Below, one piece after another: positions 49,301-56,889 of a stretch of DNA of 62,218 nt. The translations under genes and the position numbers were made by a program. The DNA comes from Bacteroidales bacterium UBA4814 (GTDB lineage: Bacteria; Bacteroidota; Bacteroidia; Bacteroidales; UBA7960): assembly GCA_002402465.1 (NCBI GenBank), contig DHFW01000025.1:1-62218 (forward strand), read 5' to 3'. The notes below the pieces were generated by a model that was not told the DNA's origin, did no database searches, and saw only the letters and a program-made list of their open reading frames with translations. Within the stretch, counting starts at the first letter, position 1. Each line of letters starts with the position of its first letter.

Positions 49301-49576
49301 GCCATTTTTCAGTCTACTGTTTCTGTTCCCGATATTTGGGAAGACCAACTAAAGATTTTCCCAAACCCCGCATCCGATTTCATGTTTTTCATGAGCGGTG
49401 AGAATATCAGGGAAATTGAACTCTTTAATGCAACCGGGCAAATAGTGTATAGGGCTGAAGTTAAACAGAATAATTACCAGCTTAATGTTTCAAACTTGAA
49501 GCAGGGTTTCTATCTGGTAAGGTTGAAATCAGTAAACGGTGATATCTTTACCACTCGAATACTGATTGCAAGGTAG
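46316..49576 (+). CDS. Secreted multidomain T9SS cargo protein (choice-of-anchor J, BACON/HYDIN-like, beta-propeller-like, InlB B-like repeat, type A CTD)
   Basis: A 1086-residue exported protein. After the signal peptide (MMKAKLLFTFLTALLFLCVK) comes a cleaved-adhesin/choice-of-anchor J domain (about 25-180: FIENFEGSEGIPSGWTVYNQ). It is followed by an Ig-like BACON/HYDIN-type domain (about 190-290), a region of HAF-like repeats such as ISENGQHVVGTPFGG (about 300-620), and a second BACON-like domain interrupted by about 170 residues. A divergent InlB B-repeat (about 930-1000: GTYIAGTTVTVNAVPNDGF) and a type A T9SS sorting domain at the C-terminus (LKIFPNPASDFMFF; LFNATGQIVYRAE; LKQGFYLVRL) complete it. 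The role is probably adhesion or surface display; no catalytic site is visible. Confidence 0.88.
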   Translation: MMKAKLLFTFLTALLFLCVKPAMADYPFIENFEGSEGIPSGWTVYNQAGDVTWEITSNNNHTPNGSQSALHYYASGFQDGWLVTPQISMPAEGFFFLTFWHFNGDAFYYGKNSVLVSSGSPDPADNDYVELWTVAEVTNQWVQVIINLEDYAGEDIYIAFRYEGNYAHYWFVDDIALGEELDTDPVMVIIPQEIEQSVSQTGTSTNRINIHNEGIGALTFEIEVDYLDEEGWLTIDPVSGSVAGNSGQIVQLNFHGMGLDFGSYTASIIVTSNDAENPEVTIPVTMNVIDVTPVNLVVLQNAYTFPIAISENGQHVVGTPFGGQSGYYWSEATGVMNIAGDVNGVSNSGEVVVTYRDPNLLYNGNPVQVTGRWSPDNTDFEYLGINPAVPEFFMTDYNNGWGISSDGKIVGMQYSPPYQYKAFSWTEEDGYDNIGVHPSLPEGNRPNGINANGEVVYGWGVTTGASRSPLIWHNNEIIFIDQNAGGEANAASPNGSYVTGTRAGEGFLWNSNTGATIYFENTLNPGSINPAAVTNDGWVFGFTAEGFPPFPDLRRAFVRNPSGTLTTFNDYAVNRGWFDSADWTFYAISGVSGDGNRFIGAGIDRDGNNVSFMIDFAPAQPVIEVDPLSLSETLDMGEASEQTLEISNPGDGTLTYNAVIQYVVDDAKVQEVPVGRTKFADRGNLQLDKKEGTDGFHPASKANDKNDVILNYDGANVDAIGLIAGGTFYGAARYPSQMVAPFGGYLLESVDVYLGDVPTEIKLMIWDAGTTTTPGVLLHEQVFTPAAASWNTVELDEVLKVSGADLWVGFMITHDAGVYVLGIDGGPAILDGNLLTQDPAQWEHLSDYGLNGNWNIRARLQYDGVQWLTINPASGNVEEDQSQIVTVSFDATDLEPGTYTANIRINNNSINEGLVIVPVTLEVTGLPMYTLTLLVQPEESGTVSGAGTYIAGTTVTVNAVPNDGFIFVAWTDADENIVSEVAENEITISADITLIAIFQSTVSVPDIWEDQLKIFPNPASDFMFFMSGENIREIELFNATGQIVYRAEVKQNNYQLNVSNLKQGFYLVRLKSVNGDIFTTRILIAR

Positions 49577-49610
49577 GTAAACTATTAGCGTATAATTTTT
49601 TGGATAAAAT

Positions 49611-49646
49611 AAAATGGGTCGCTGCCGAAAGGTAGCGACCCATTTT
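49611..49646. terminator. Bidirectional terminator after the T9SS cargo gene
   Basis: A 16-bp stem AAAATGGGTCGCTGCC / GGTAGCGACCCATTTT (49611-49626 and 49631-49646, one G-T pair) with a GAAA tetraloop. The A- and T-ends of the stem serve both directions. Confidence 0.8.
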
Positions 49647-49750
49647 ATGTTCTTCTACGTCAAATAAAATGACAGTTGTGGTAGTTAATTCTTATCTGAT
49701 TGATTTACGCAGAAAGCTTGACAATCAATTAATTTGCAACATTTTTTTTA

Positions 49751-51469
49751 TTACTCTTCTTCGTTAAAAGTGGTCCACTTATAATTATAGAGTCCTTCGA
49801 GCAAACGTTTTTCTTTTTCTTCTTCTGAAAGGTTTTCGTATTCTGCTTTTTCGGCCTCATACTTGCGGCGTTTTTCTTCCTGAATTGCCCTGAGCTCAGC
49901 AAGGTGGCGCTGTTCAATGCGGTTCGACAGGAAGGTGGTGGCTACCGAGGGGAACAGCTCAAGCAGCAGTTCCTCCTTTTCGTTTTGGGCCAGTTTTACA
50001 CCGCCAAATTCTTCAAGCACCGGGTTATCTTGTTTTTTGTAGTGTTTGGGGTTGTAAGGCGTTTCTTTTGGCGATCCGGTTATTTGCTTTCGGAAGGCCG
50101 GATCAATGGGGATGGGCGTTTTCCCGTAAAGGCCTTTTACCAGGTTTACAAACTGCACAGAGTTGGTGGTATAAAAGGGCTTACCGTTGTTCTCGTCGAT
50201 AATGCAATTTACGGCCTGTACGCCCACAATCTGGCTGGTGGGAGTTACCAGTGGCGGAAGGCCGGCATTGAGGCGTACCGAAGGGATGATTTCCAGCACG
50301 CGCGGCAGCAGTTTTTCCAGCTTTAGCTGTTTTAGCTGGGCCAGCATATTGGTGTACATGCCGCCGGGGATCTCGGCTGTGCGTACGTTTTCATTGGGTG
50401 GCGGAAACTTGAAGTATTGTTCAATGGCCTGGGTGGCAACCAGCAACTCCCGCTCCTTGCGCTCGCGTGCCAGCTCAATGGCCTTATCGAACAGGGCGTC
50501 AATTTCTTTGGGCAGCTTGTCTTTTGTGATGTCGAAATCAATCGGAAAAATCTGGTAGGTGTCGAAATCAGCAAGTTCCTTGCGGATTTCTTTCAGTTCC
50601 CTGTTTATTTTTACAACAGCCTCAAGGTTAACGCCGGTGTCTATGCCCAGCTTGTTGCAGAAAATTTGTACAATTTCGAACGATGGACCTGCAGGGCCGC
50701 CAGCAAAGTTTAGTATGCAGGTGTCGACAATGTCCACCCCGTTCAGGATGGCGGTGAGTACCGAGGCCAGCCCGTAGCCGGGGGTGGAGTGGGTGTGGAA
50801 GTTAATGGGGATGCCCACTTCTTCCTTCATAAGTTTAATGATGATGCCCGACTTGACCGGGGGGATAAGGCCGGCCATGTCTTTGATGGTAATCATGTCG
50901 GCGCCCATCTTTTCCAACTCCTGGGCTTTTCTTACAAAATACTCAATGGTAAAGACCTTTCCGGGAAGCAGTTTTCCCTGGAGCAGTCCTTTCAGGTGGT
51001 CTCTCTTTCTGAATTTCGGATCTACGGTATAGCATACGGTGCAGTCGGCAATGCCGCCATTTTCCTTCACATATTTAATGGTCGAAACCATATTGCTGGT
51101 GTCGTTCAGGGCGTCGAATATGCGCATGATGTCGATACCCGATTTCACGGCGTTGCGGTTAAAGCCCTCTATCACCGAGTCGGGGTAAGGGTTGTACCCA
51201 AACAAGTTGCGTCCGCGCGAAAGAGCGGTCAGTTTGGAGGTGTCGCCTATGCTTGCCTTGATCTTTTCGAGCCTTTCCCATGGATCTTCATTGAGGTAAC
51301 GCATTACCGAGTCGGGTACTGCACCGCCCCAAACCTCCATGGCGTAAAATCCGGCGTCTTTGTAGAAGGGGAGTACCCGGTCGACCTGGGCCTGGGTCAT
51401 ACGGGTGGCAAAAAGCGACTGCTGTCCATCGCGTAAAGTGAGATCTCTGATCTTCAGCGTTTTATTCAT
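49751..51469 (-). CDS. Biotin-dependent carboxyltransferase subunit (pyruvate/oxaloacetate type), without a biotin domain
   Basis: A 572-residue enzyme with a TIM-barrel carboxyltransferase domain: RDLTLRDGQQSLFATRM (metal-binding Asp), the carbamylated-Lys region MITIKDMAGL, and the metal ligands in NFHTHSTPGYGLA. The conserved carboxylase domain follows to about residue 480. The C-terminus is a charged helix (KRRKYEAEKAEYENLSEEEK), not a biotinyl domain with an MKM motif. It resembles the alpha subunit of oxaloacetate decarboxylase, the 5S subunit of transcarboxylase or PycB. It stands alone here, so the biotin carrier and membrane beta subunit must be elsewhere; the exact reaction is open. 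Confidence 0.85.
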   Translation of the reverse strand: MNKTLKIRDLTLRDGQQSLFATRMTQAQVDRVLPFYKDAGFYAMEVWGGAVPDSVMRYLNEDPWERLEKIKASIGDTSKLTALSRGRNLFGYNPYPDSVIEGFNRNAVKSGIDIMRIFDALNDTSNMVSTIKYVKENGGIADCTVCYTVDPKFRKRDHLKGLLQGKLLPGKVFTIEYFVRKAQELEKMGADMITIKDMAGLIPPVKSGIIIKLMKEEVGIPINFHTHSTPGYGLASVLTAILNGVDIVDTCILNFAGGPAGPSFEIVQIFCNKLGIDTGVNLEAVVKINRELKEIRKELADFDTYQIFPIDFDITKDKLPKEIDALFDKAIELARERKERELLVATQAIEQYFKFPPPNENVRTAEIPGGMYTNMLAQLKQLKLEKLLPRVLEIIPSVRLNAGLPPLVTPTSQIVGVQAVNCIIDENNGKPFYTTNSVQFVNLVKGLYGKTPIPIDPAFRKQITGSPKETPYNPKHYKKQDNPVLEEFGGVKLAQNEKEELLLELFPSVATTFLSNRIEQRHLAELRAIQEEKRRKYEAEKAEYENLSEEEKEKRLLEGLYNYKWTTFNEEE

Positions 51470-51515
51470 GGCAAAAAAGAATTGTTTGAGAAATTTTGTT
51501 ACATCCGACGCACAG

Positions 51516-51523
51516 CAAAGGTA
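51516..51523 (-). promoter_or_regulatory. Predicted -7 promoter box of the carboxyltransferase gene
   Basis: Reads TACCTTTG on the minus strand, exact to TAnnTTTG, 46 bp upstream of the start codon. Confidence 0.5.
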
Positions 51524-51604
51524 ATGATTATCCCTTAATTGTGAAATGAATAACAGAAAAATAGAACCATGCTGACCGGCAATCAGGGCCTGTTTTTCAT
51601 GCTT

Positions 51605-51640
51605 TTCCCCTTTCGGGGGAAGGAATGTTGAGTACTTTTG
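51605..51640 (+). promoter_or_regulatory. Hairpin and predicted -7 box of the small exporter gene
   Basis: TACTTTTG at 51633-51640 matches TAnnTTTG, 22 bp before the ATG at 51663. Just upstream is an inverted repeat TTCCCC/GGGGAA (51605-51610 and 51616-51621) with loop TTTCG, near the expected -33 position. Confidence 0.45.
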
Positions 51641-51662
51641 CCACTTGTTTGAAATCAGTGCT

Positions 51663-52097
51663 ATGTTTTCCTATTTCGCAAAAGCCTTTTCGGTTTGGTT
51701 TATAGGTTTTTTCCCCCTTGCCGAGATTTATGTTGCGGTGCCTTCGGGCCTGGCTATGGGGCTCGACCCGGTATCGGTGGTTTTCTGGAGTGTTTTTGGA
51801 AATTTCCTTCCAGCCGTCCTCGTTACCTCTTTTTATGAGCAGATTGCTGGTCGCGGAAGGATTGGCCGCTGGCTGCAAGGCCTGGCCTCCGATAAGGTTA
51901 GCAAAAAACTCAACAACCATGGTTTTTGGTTTACGGCCTTGCTCACTCCCTGGATTGGAGTGTGGGTGATTGCAGCCACCGTCAAGCTTTTTGGTATGAA
52001 AACACGGCTGTTTCTACAAGCCTCCTTTTTGGGCATACTGGTGTATGCCATTGTGCTGGCAGCGCTGCTGGCCCTGGGCTTTGGTATCTCTTCCTGA
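51663..52097 (+). CDS. Small multidrug export protein family membrane protein
   Basis: A 144-residue membrane protein with about four helices. The segments PLAEIYVAVPSGLAMGLDPV and FWSVFGNFLPAVLV, and the later HGFWFTALLTPWIGVWVIA, match the Sm_multidrug_ex (PF06695-like) family. I use the ATG at 51663; an in-frame start at 51645 would overlap the upstream box region. Transport of drugs is a family label with little experimental support. It ends 1 bp before the stop of the convergent polyferredoxin gene. Confidence 0.78.
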   Translation: MFSYFAKAFSVWFIGFFPLAEIYVAVPSGLAMGLDPVSVVFWSVFGNFLPAVLVTSFYEQIAGRGRIGRWLQGLASDKVSKKLNNHGFWFTALLTPWIGVWVIAATVKLFGMKTRLFLQASFLGILVYAIVLAALLALGFGISS

Positions 52098-53675
52098 TCA
52101 GAATGGAAAATCGTCAAGTACCTGTTGCTGCGGCCCGTCGCTTTCTTCAATGGGCCGGGCTTCCAGGTGCACCAGGTTGCTTTCCACATAAATGGCCTTA
52201 TACGGCTCGGTGGGGCAGGCATATTCGCAGGCGCCGCAGCCCACGCACAGGTCGGGTGTAACTTCGGGCAGCCTCAGGCCTTCCCATTCTACCATATGCA
52301 CTGCCTTGGTGGGGCAGTGCTCGGAGCAGGCGCCGCAGTCGGTGCGGTCTATCGTAACGATGCAACTTTCCTGCATAAAGCGGGCCACCCCGATCTGGAT
52401 TTTCTGCTTCTCCCCGGGTGTTTGTTTGGTAATGGCACCGGTGGGACAAACCTCGGTACATTTCACACAGTCGAAATTACAGAAACTTCTGTGGTAGTCG
52501 AGTTTGGGTTGCATAAAGCCATTCAACCCATAATCGAAAAACGAGGGTACGATGACGTTTTTCGGGCAAGCTCCTACGCACAGGTAGCAAGCAATGCAAT
52601 TGCCGGTAAAATGTTCGTAGCTGATGGATCCTGGGGGCGTTACCGGGCTTGCCGTTCCGGTGGGAACCAAACCGGGCTTGCTGTAGCCCTGGGCAAGGCT
52701 GACATTTTTCAGCAGGGGAATCGACAGGGCTCCTCCCGCCATTGTGAGCAAAAACTGTCGCTTTCCAGGGCTGGCGGCAGGGGTGTTCGTGGCAACCATG
52801 GCCGGAACTGCTTTTTGATGGCTGTAAAAAAGGGCATCGTTGGTGCAGGCAGTGAAGCAATTAAAACAGCTTACACAGCGGCTGTGATCAATTACTTTGG
52901 TGCGGCTGTTAAGGCATTCGGCCTTACATACCCGTTCACATTTCCCGCAAAGGGTACATGCCCCGTCGTTGAAAGTAATTTTGTAATACTGCTTGTGGGC
53001 TACCAAACTCAGCATTGCGCCGGCCGGGCAAAGGGTGTTGCAAAAAAGCCTGCCACGCAATACCGACATAATGCCTATGGTGAGGAAAATAGTGGCCGAA
53101 ACCATTATCACATAAAGCGGGAGGGTTTTAACTTCCAACGGTGCCACCGAATAGATATGAAAACGCTCCAGGAAAAAAGCCAGTTTGTTGTTCAGAAAGA
53201 TAAATGCAGGCTGGAAAAAACTGACCGATATCTTTCCGAAGTTCGAATAGGGGTCGAGGAGATTCACCAGGAAAAGACTGCCAAAAAACCAGAATACAAT
53301 CGTTGCTACTAAGACGCTGTAGCGCAAAATATTTTTCTGCTTGCCCGAGTAAGTAAATTTCCGGTTTTTCTTTTTTCGTAATGGGCGCGCCAGGGCAATA
53401 ATCATATCCTGCAGCGTGCCCATGGGGCAAATGGACGAGCAGTATACCCGGCCGAAAAGAAAAGTGAGCCCCAGTACAAGCAAAAATCCCAGCCCCGAAA
53501 TGGTGAAAAACAAGGCCAGGAAACGCAGTATGGAAGGGATGAGCTGCAGGCGCAAAAGAAAATTCGATACCGGATTGAGCAGGCCCGATTCAATGCCCAG
53601 AAAGAAAATAAGCAAGAATAAAAAAATGGCCAGAGACAGGGCTATCCTGATCTTTTTCAGGTGACGAAGTTTCAT
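52098..53675 (-). CDS. Membrane polyferredoxin with NapH-like domain (multi 4Fe-4S protein)
   Basis: A 525-residue membrane iron-sulfur protein. The N-terminal half has about five helices and two CxxxCP motifs (CSSICP and CNTLCP), like NapH/CcoG-type proteins. Ferredoxin motifs CTLCGKCERVC and CVSCFNCFTAC follow. A hydrophobic stretch preceded by GKRQFLLTMAGG then leads to a second ferredoxin block (CIACYLCVGAC; CVKCTEVC; CGACSEHC; CVGCGACEYAC). It would carry electrons through or along the membrane. It follows the Tat-exported DUF362 gene by 13 bp, so the two probably form one unit. Substrate and partner are unknown; NapG/NapH of nitrate reduction is the nearest model, but no nap genes are here. 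Confidence 0.85.
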   Translation of the reverse strand: MKLRHLKKIRIALSLAIFLFLLIFFLGIESGLLNPVSNFLLRLQLIPSILRFLALFFTISGLGFLLVLGLTFLFGRVYCSSICPMGTLQDMIIALARPLRKKKNRKFTYSGKQKNILRYSVLVATIVFWFFGSLFLVNLLDPYSNFGKISVSFFQPAFIFLNNKLAFFLERFHIYSVAPLEVKTLPLYVIMVSATIFLTIGIMSVLRGRLFCNTLCPAGAMLSLVAHKQYYKITFNDGACTLCGKCERVCKAECLNSRTKVIDHSRCVSCFNCFTACTNDALFYSHQKAVPAMVATNTPAASPGKRQFLLTMAGGALSIPLLKNVSLAQGYSKPGLVPTGTASPVTPPGSISYEHFTGNCIACYLCVGACPKNVIVPSFFDYGLNGFMQPKLDYHRSFCNFDCVKCTEVCPTGAITKQTPGEKQKIQIGVARFMQESCIVTIDRTDCGACSEHCPTKAVHMVEWEGLRLPEVTPDLCVGCGACEYACPTEPYKAIYVESNLVHLEARPIEESDGPQQQVLDDFPF

Positions 53676-53688
53676 ACTTGGCTAGGTT

Positions 53689-54618
53689 TTAAATGGCAAC
53701 GCGCTTGATGTTGAGCCTGTCCAGGTTCATTTGGCCGATATTCATCTCGGAGGCGATTTTAATGTGCCCGATGTTTTCGGGTTGGGTGCCGAAAATCAGG
53801 GTGCTGGCGGCATCTATTGCAACAATATCGGTCGATACCAGCAGGCTTTTTCTCAGGGCAAGGTCGGCGGTTGAGGTGCCGCGCGGACCATTCTGTGTCA
53901 TTACCAGGTAAGCATCCACTATGTTCAGATCGGGCTTTCGGTAAAGGCAGAAATCGGCAATGCACTGGTGCAAATCGTTGCGGTGCCAGAAGCGGCGGTC
54001 CCAAACCACGCCCATCAGGTTTTTCATGGCAATGGTTACGGTAGTTGAGCCATGATGCTTAAGCACCGGCACGTTGATGAACACGTCGGCTTCGAGAATT
54101 TGCTCATGCACCTTGGCCGTTTTAAGACGGCGTGCACCGGGTATCTCCACATCGTGGTAGTAGCGCTCCAGGTTTCCGGGCACGATTTGCCCGCCGGCAC
54201 GGCGCACCGCATCTTCTATGCCGCTGTTCTGGTAGCATCGTTGCCAGTTGTCGCAGGTGTTGTCGAACACGAACACCCGGCTGGCGCCTGCATCAAGGCA
54301 ATCTTTTACAATGGCACCTATCAGATCCGGATTGGTGTTGCCGGCCCGCTCGGGCGGAACGTCCCAGCCAATGTTGGGTTTCACCACCACGCGCTGCCCT
54401 CGTTTCACAAAGCGTTGTATGCCACCCATCTCCTGCATGGCCCTGCGATACATGGCTACAGGCTCGCCTCCGCGCACTGCCACCAGGTCGTAATTGCCGG
54501 TCGATTGGTTTGCCGGCCGCTGAGCTGTCAACAAGGGAATTCGCCCAATGGTAGAAGTGTATAAGCCCGCAAGGGCCGAATAAATAAATCCTTTTCTGAT
54601 AAAACTGCGCCTGTCCAT
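53689..54618 (-). CDS. Tat-exported DUF362 protein
   Basis: A 309-residue protein with a Tat signal (MDRRSFIRKGFIYSALAGLY) and a DUF362 domain (VAVRGGEPVAMYRRAMQEMG; GQRVVVKPNIGWDVPPE; INVPVLKHHGSTTVTIAMKN; NIVDAYLVMTQNGPRG). DUF362 proteins often occur fused to or beside ferredoxins, as with the downstream polyferredoxin gene 13 bp away. The Tat signal implies folding before export, and possibly a bound cofactor. The reaction is not known. Confidence 0.85.
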   Translation of the reverse strand: MDRRSFIRKGFIYSALAGLYTSTIGRIPLLTAQRPANQSTGNYDLVAVRGGEPVAMYRRAMQEMGGIQRFVKRGQRVVVKPNIGWDVPPERAGNTNPDLIGAIVKDCLDAGASRVFVFDNTCDNWQRCYQNSGIEDAVRRAGGQIVPGNLERYYHDVEIPGARRLKTAKVHEQILEADVFINVPVLKHHGSTTVTIAMKNLMGVVWDRRFWHRNDLHQCIADFCLYRKPDLNIVDAYLVMTQNGPRGTSTADLALRKSLLVSTDIVAIDAASTLIFGTQPENIGHIKIASEMNIGQMNLDRLNIKRVAI

Positions 54619-54653
54619 TTCAATGCCTTTCTTTTGAATTGCTTTTGTAACCG

Positions 54654-54661
54654 CAAAAATA
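54654..54661 (-). promoter_or_regulatory. Predicted -7 promoter box of the DUF362-polyferredoxin operon
   Basis: Reads TATTTTTG on the minus strand, exact to TAnnTTTG, 35 bp upstream of the start at 54618. Confidence 0.45.
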
Positions 54662-54696
54662 TCATTTCAGGCCAAAATTTCTTAATTTTACGCCCG

Positions 54697-54718
54697 TAAA
54701 CACCTCTGAAAGTGTTTA
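54697..54718. promoter_or_regulatory. Inverted repeat in the divergent region before the membrane protein gene
   Basis: Perfect arms TAAACAC (54697-54703) and GTGTTTA (54712-54718) around an 8-bp spacer, between divergent genes. Size and spacing fit an operator; no T-run follows. Confidence 0.35.
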
Positions 54719-54759
54719 TTTATAATGATTTTAAGTAAGCAACCAAAATAGATATAAAA

Positions 54760-55275
54760 ATGTCAGCAACTGCCAACATCAGCACCGTTTCCTGGAAGAC
54801 TTACATAAAGCCCGCCGTCCTTGATGTTTTTGCTTTGGCTTTTATTTATTTTCTTCCGGCCATCTCGCACATGCTCAGTATTAAGCTTTATCTTATTGAA
54901 CCCATGCGTTTGATGCTGGTGCTTGCCCTGGTGCATACCAACCGCAAAAACGCCTACTTGCTGGCATTAACCCTTCCGCTGTTCTCATTCCTGATTTCGG
55001 CCCACCCGGTGCTGGTCAAAACCATGCTCATTTCGGCCGAACTGGTGGTGAATGTGGCCCTGTTTTATTTCCTTGTGAAACGCATTCATGCGCTGCCAGC
55101 TATCTTCATAAGCATTTGGCTCAGCAAAATTTTCTATTACGGCCTCAAGTATTTAGCCATTCTTACTGTTTTGCCCGGCGACAGCCTCATCAGCACCCCG
55201 CTGCTTATTCAATTGAGCACCTCAGCCGTTTTCAGCCTTTATCTGTTTGCATTCCTGCGAAAAAGGGAAGATTAA
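54760..55275 (+). CDS. Multi-helix membrane protein of unknown function
   Basis: A 171-residue protein with five to six predicted helices and short loops (AVLDVFALAFIYFLPAISHM; NAYLLALTLPLFSFLIS; LVVNVALFYFLVKRI). The size, helix number and short N-terminal leader resemble S components of ECF vitamin transporters, but no ligand motif is recognised and no EcfA/T genes are nearby. It is divergent from the DUF362 operon and stands alone. Confidence 0.65.
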   Translation: MSATANISTVSWKTYIKPAVLDVFALAFIYFLPAISHMLSIKLYLIEPMRLMLVLALVHTNRKNAYLLALTLPLFSFLISAHPVLVKTMLISAELVVNVALFYFLVKRIHALPAIFISIWLSKIFYYGLKYLAILTVLPGDSLISTPLLIQLSTSAVFSLYLFAFLRKRED

Positions 55276-55393
55276 TTGAAGTTGAGAAGTTAGGAAGTTG
55301 GGAAGGTATGAAGTTGGGAAGATTTGATGTTTTTTTGATTTGAGGATGAGCGGGGTTAACAATTGATAATTAACAATCCCTGATCCCTAGCCC
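55276..55393 (+). repeat. Degenerate GGAAGTT-type repeats and AT-rich filler
   Basis: About 45 bp of imperfect 8-bp units related to GGAAGTTG (55280-55322), then AT-rich sequence with GTTAACAATTGATAATTAAC. Similar GGAAGT units recur at 57516-57543. Confidence 0.5.
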
Positions 55394-56518
55394 CTAAAGT
55401 TTGTATCCCAGGGCCTGAATAAAATCCACATGTTCCTTTTTCAGATCATGAGTTGCGACGCTTAGCGCATGCGGTTCCCGTCGTATGGGGTAGTCGCCAC
55501 GTTGTTTTTCAAAAGTTTCAGGAGTGTTGCGAAGGGTTCGGTCGTCGGCATGAATGTCGTAGGCCTGCAAACTTAATTCGCAGAATATTTCTCTTTTGGT
55601 TTTCGCTTTCGCGGAAAGGCTTAGCTGCGGTTTGGCAGGGAGCGGGATGGTCTGGGGTTTCCAATGGTCGAGGCCCAGGTCGAAAAATCGGCTGATGGCC
55701 TGCACGCTCATGCTGGTGCCGTTGGCCTTGCCGTCGGCTGAATAGCCTGCTATGTGGGGAGTTGCAATGGTAACCAGGCTGAGGAGTTCCCGATCAATGT
55801 CGGGCTCGTTTTCCCACACATCGATGATTGCGCCTGCCAGCTTTCCAGAACTTAGGGCATTTTTCAAAGCTCCTGTTTCTGCCACCTCTCCCCGTGAGGT
55901 GTTTATGAACCATGCGCCTGCTTTCATCCTGCTGAAAAATCGGGCGTCTGCCATGTGAAGGGTTTTGTCGGGGCCGTCCATATTCAGTGGCACATGCAGG
56001 CTGATAATGTCGGCCTTTTCGAGCAGCTCTTCAAGGTTGCAAAAACCTTCCGGGCCTTCTTTACGAGCCCTTGGCGGATCGTTCACCAGGGTTTTCAGTC
56101 CAAGGGTTTGGGCCACTTTTACCAGTCGGCTTCCCACATTGCCGGCACCAATTACACCCAGGGTTATTTCCCCAAAAGGGTAATCTTTTTGCAAAAAAAT
56201 ATGTGCCATTGCCGACGATACATACTGCACCACAGAGCCGGCATTGCACCCGGGAGCGTTAACCCAAACAATTCCCTTTTGGCGGCAATATTCCTTATCG
56301 ATGTGGTCGTGGCCAATGGTAGCCGAAGCAATGAATTTCACGGAAGTGCCTTTGAGCAAACCGGCATTGCAAAGGGTGCGGGTACGCACTATCAGGGCAT
56401 CGGCATCGAGCAAATGCTCGCGGCTGATCTTTGCTCCCGGCAAATATTCCACCTTGGCAACCCTCTCAAGAACACCAGCCAGGAAAGGGATTTTGTTATC
56501 GGCAACAATTTTTATCAT
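55394..56518 (-). CDS. pdxB: 4-phosphoerythronate dehydrogenase
   Basis: A 374-residue D-isomer-specific 2-hydroxyacid dehydrogenase of the PdxB type, for the second step of the DXP-dependent pyridoxal phosphate route. The ATG at 56518 gives the family opening MIKIVADNKIPFL. Visible are ATIGHDHIDKEYC, the NAD motif GVIGAGNVGSRLV, the catalytic Arg in NTSRGEVAE, the Glu in WENEPDID and the His in TPHIAGYS. The C-terminal PdxB dimerisation extension is present. A GC-rich hairpin with seven T lies 12 bp before the ATG and may control expression. Confidence 0.92.
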   Translation of the reverse strand: MIKIVADNKIPFLAGVLERVAKVEYLPGAKISREHLLDADALIVRTRTLCNAGLLKGTSVKFIASATIGHDHIDKEYCRQKGIVWVNAPGCNAGSVVQYVSSAMAHIFLQKDYPFGEITLGVIGAGNVGSRLVKVAQTLGLKTLVNDPPRARKEGPEGFCNLEELLEKADIISLHVPLNMDGPDKTLHMADARFFSRMKAGAWFINTSRGEVAETGALKNALSSGKLAGAIIDVWENEPDIDRELLSLVTIATPHIAGYSADGKANGTSMSVQAISRFFDLGLDHWKPQTIPLPAKPQLSLSAKAKTKREIFCELSLQAYDIHADDRTLRNTPETFEKQRGDYPIRREPHALSVATHDLKKEHVDFIQALGYKL

Positions 56519-56522
56519 TGGT

Positions 56523-56558
56523 AAAAAAATCAGGGCCCATGGTTTAAATGGGCCCTGA
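56523..56558 (-). promoter_or_regulatory. Terminator-like hairpin in the pdxB leader (candidate attenuator)
   Basis: Perfect 11-bp arms TCAGGGCCCAT (56530-56540) and ATGGGCCCTGA (56548-56558) around GGTTTAA. On the minus strand the hairpin is followed by seven T (56529-56523) and then the pdxB ATG at 56518. No minus-strand gene lies upstream whose transcript it could simply end. It may be an attenuator or a stabilising 5' stem-loop. Confidence 0.55.
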
Positions 56559-56877
56559 AAGTTAACCAAAAACCTCCAAAAAAAGAAAAAATGAAACCTA
56601 CATGAAAATTTTTTGACATCAGGAGGATGAAAATTGGGTGGGTTGTAACCAGGTAATCCGGGTTTATGTGCCAGAAATTATTTCGGGTTCTAATGGTTTT
56701 TTTTGGTTTTTCTTGCCTTTGTGGAGCTTAATAATTTCAGGTGGTTTTGTGTGCAATTAAAAGGGTTGTTTCGCAAAGTGACACAAAAGAGACTCAAAAA
56801 ACACAAAGTAAAAATGCAAATAACCAGATAGGCGTTCTTCTTTTATTAATTCTGGCAGCTTCAAAAAGGTTTTGCTA
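56559..56877 (+). other. Gene-free stretch of about 320 bp between pdxB and the DUF3109 gene
   Basis: AT-rich non-coding sequence between divergent genes. Only the DUF3109 promoter box (56878-56885) and the pdxB leader hairpin border it. TAACTTTC on the minus strand (56558-56565) is a near match to the -7 box and could drive pdxB. No RNA motif was recognised. Confidence 0.5.
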
Positions 56878-56885
56878 TACCTTTG
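56878..56885 (+). promoter_or_regulatory. Predicted -7 box giving a leaderless or near-leaderless DUF3109 transcript
   Basis: TACCTTTG is exact to TAnnTTTG and ends only 4 bp before the ATG at 56890. Transcription would begin at or within a few bases of the start codon, and the in-frame upstream start at 56872 would be excluded. Confidence 0.55.
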
Positions 56886-56889
56886 CGCC

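Noticed and set aside
52125..53312. A long open frame opposite the polyferredoxin gene (395 codons)
   Set aside because: No family resemblance, low-complexity composition typical of antisense to a GC-patterned gene, and the opposite strand encodes clear iron-sulfur motifs.
56519..56569. TTG start that would extend PdxB by 17 residues
   Set aside because: The extension would be encoded by the hairpin and T-run, and the ATG at 56518 gives the normal family N-terminus.
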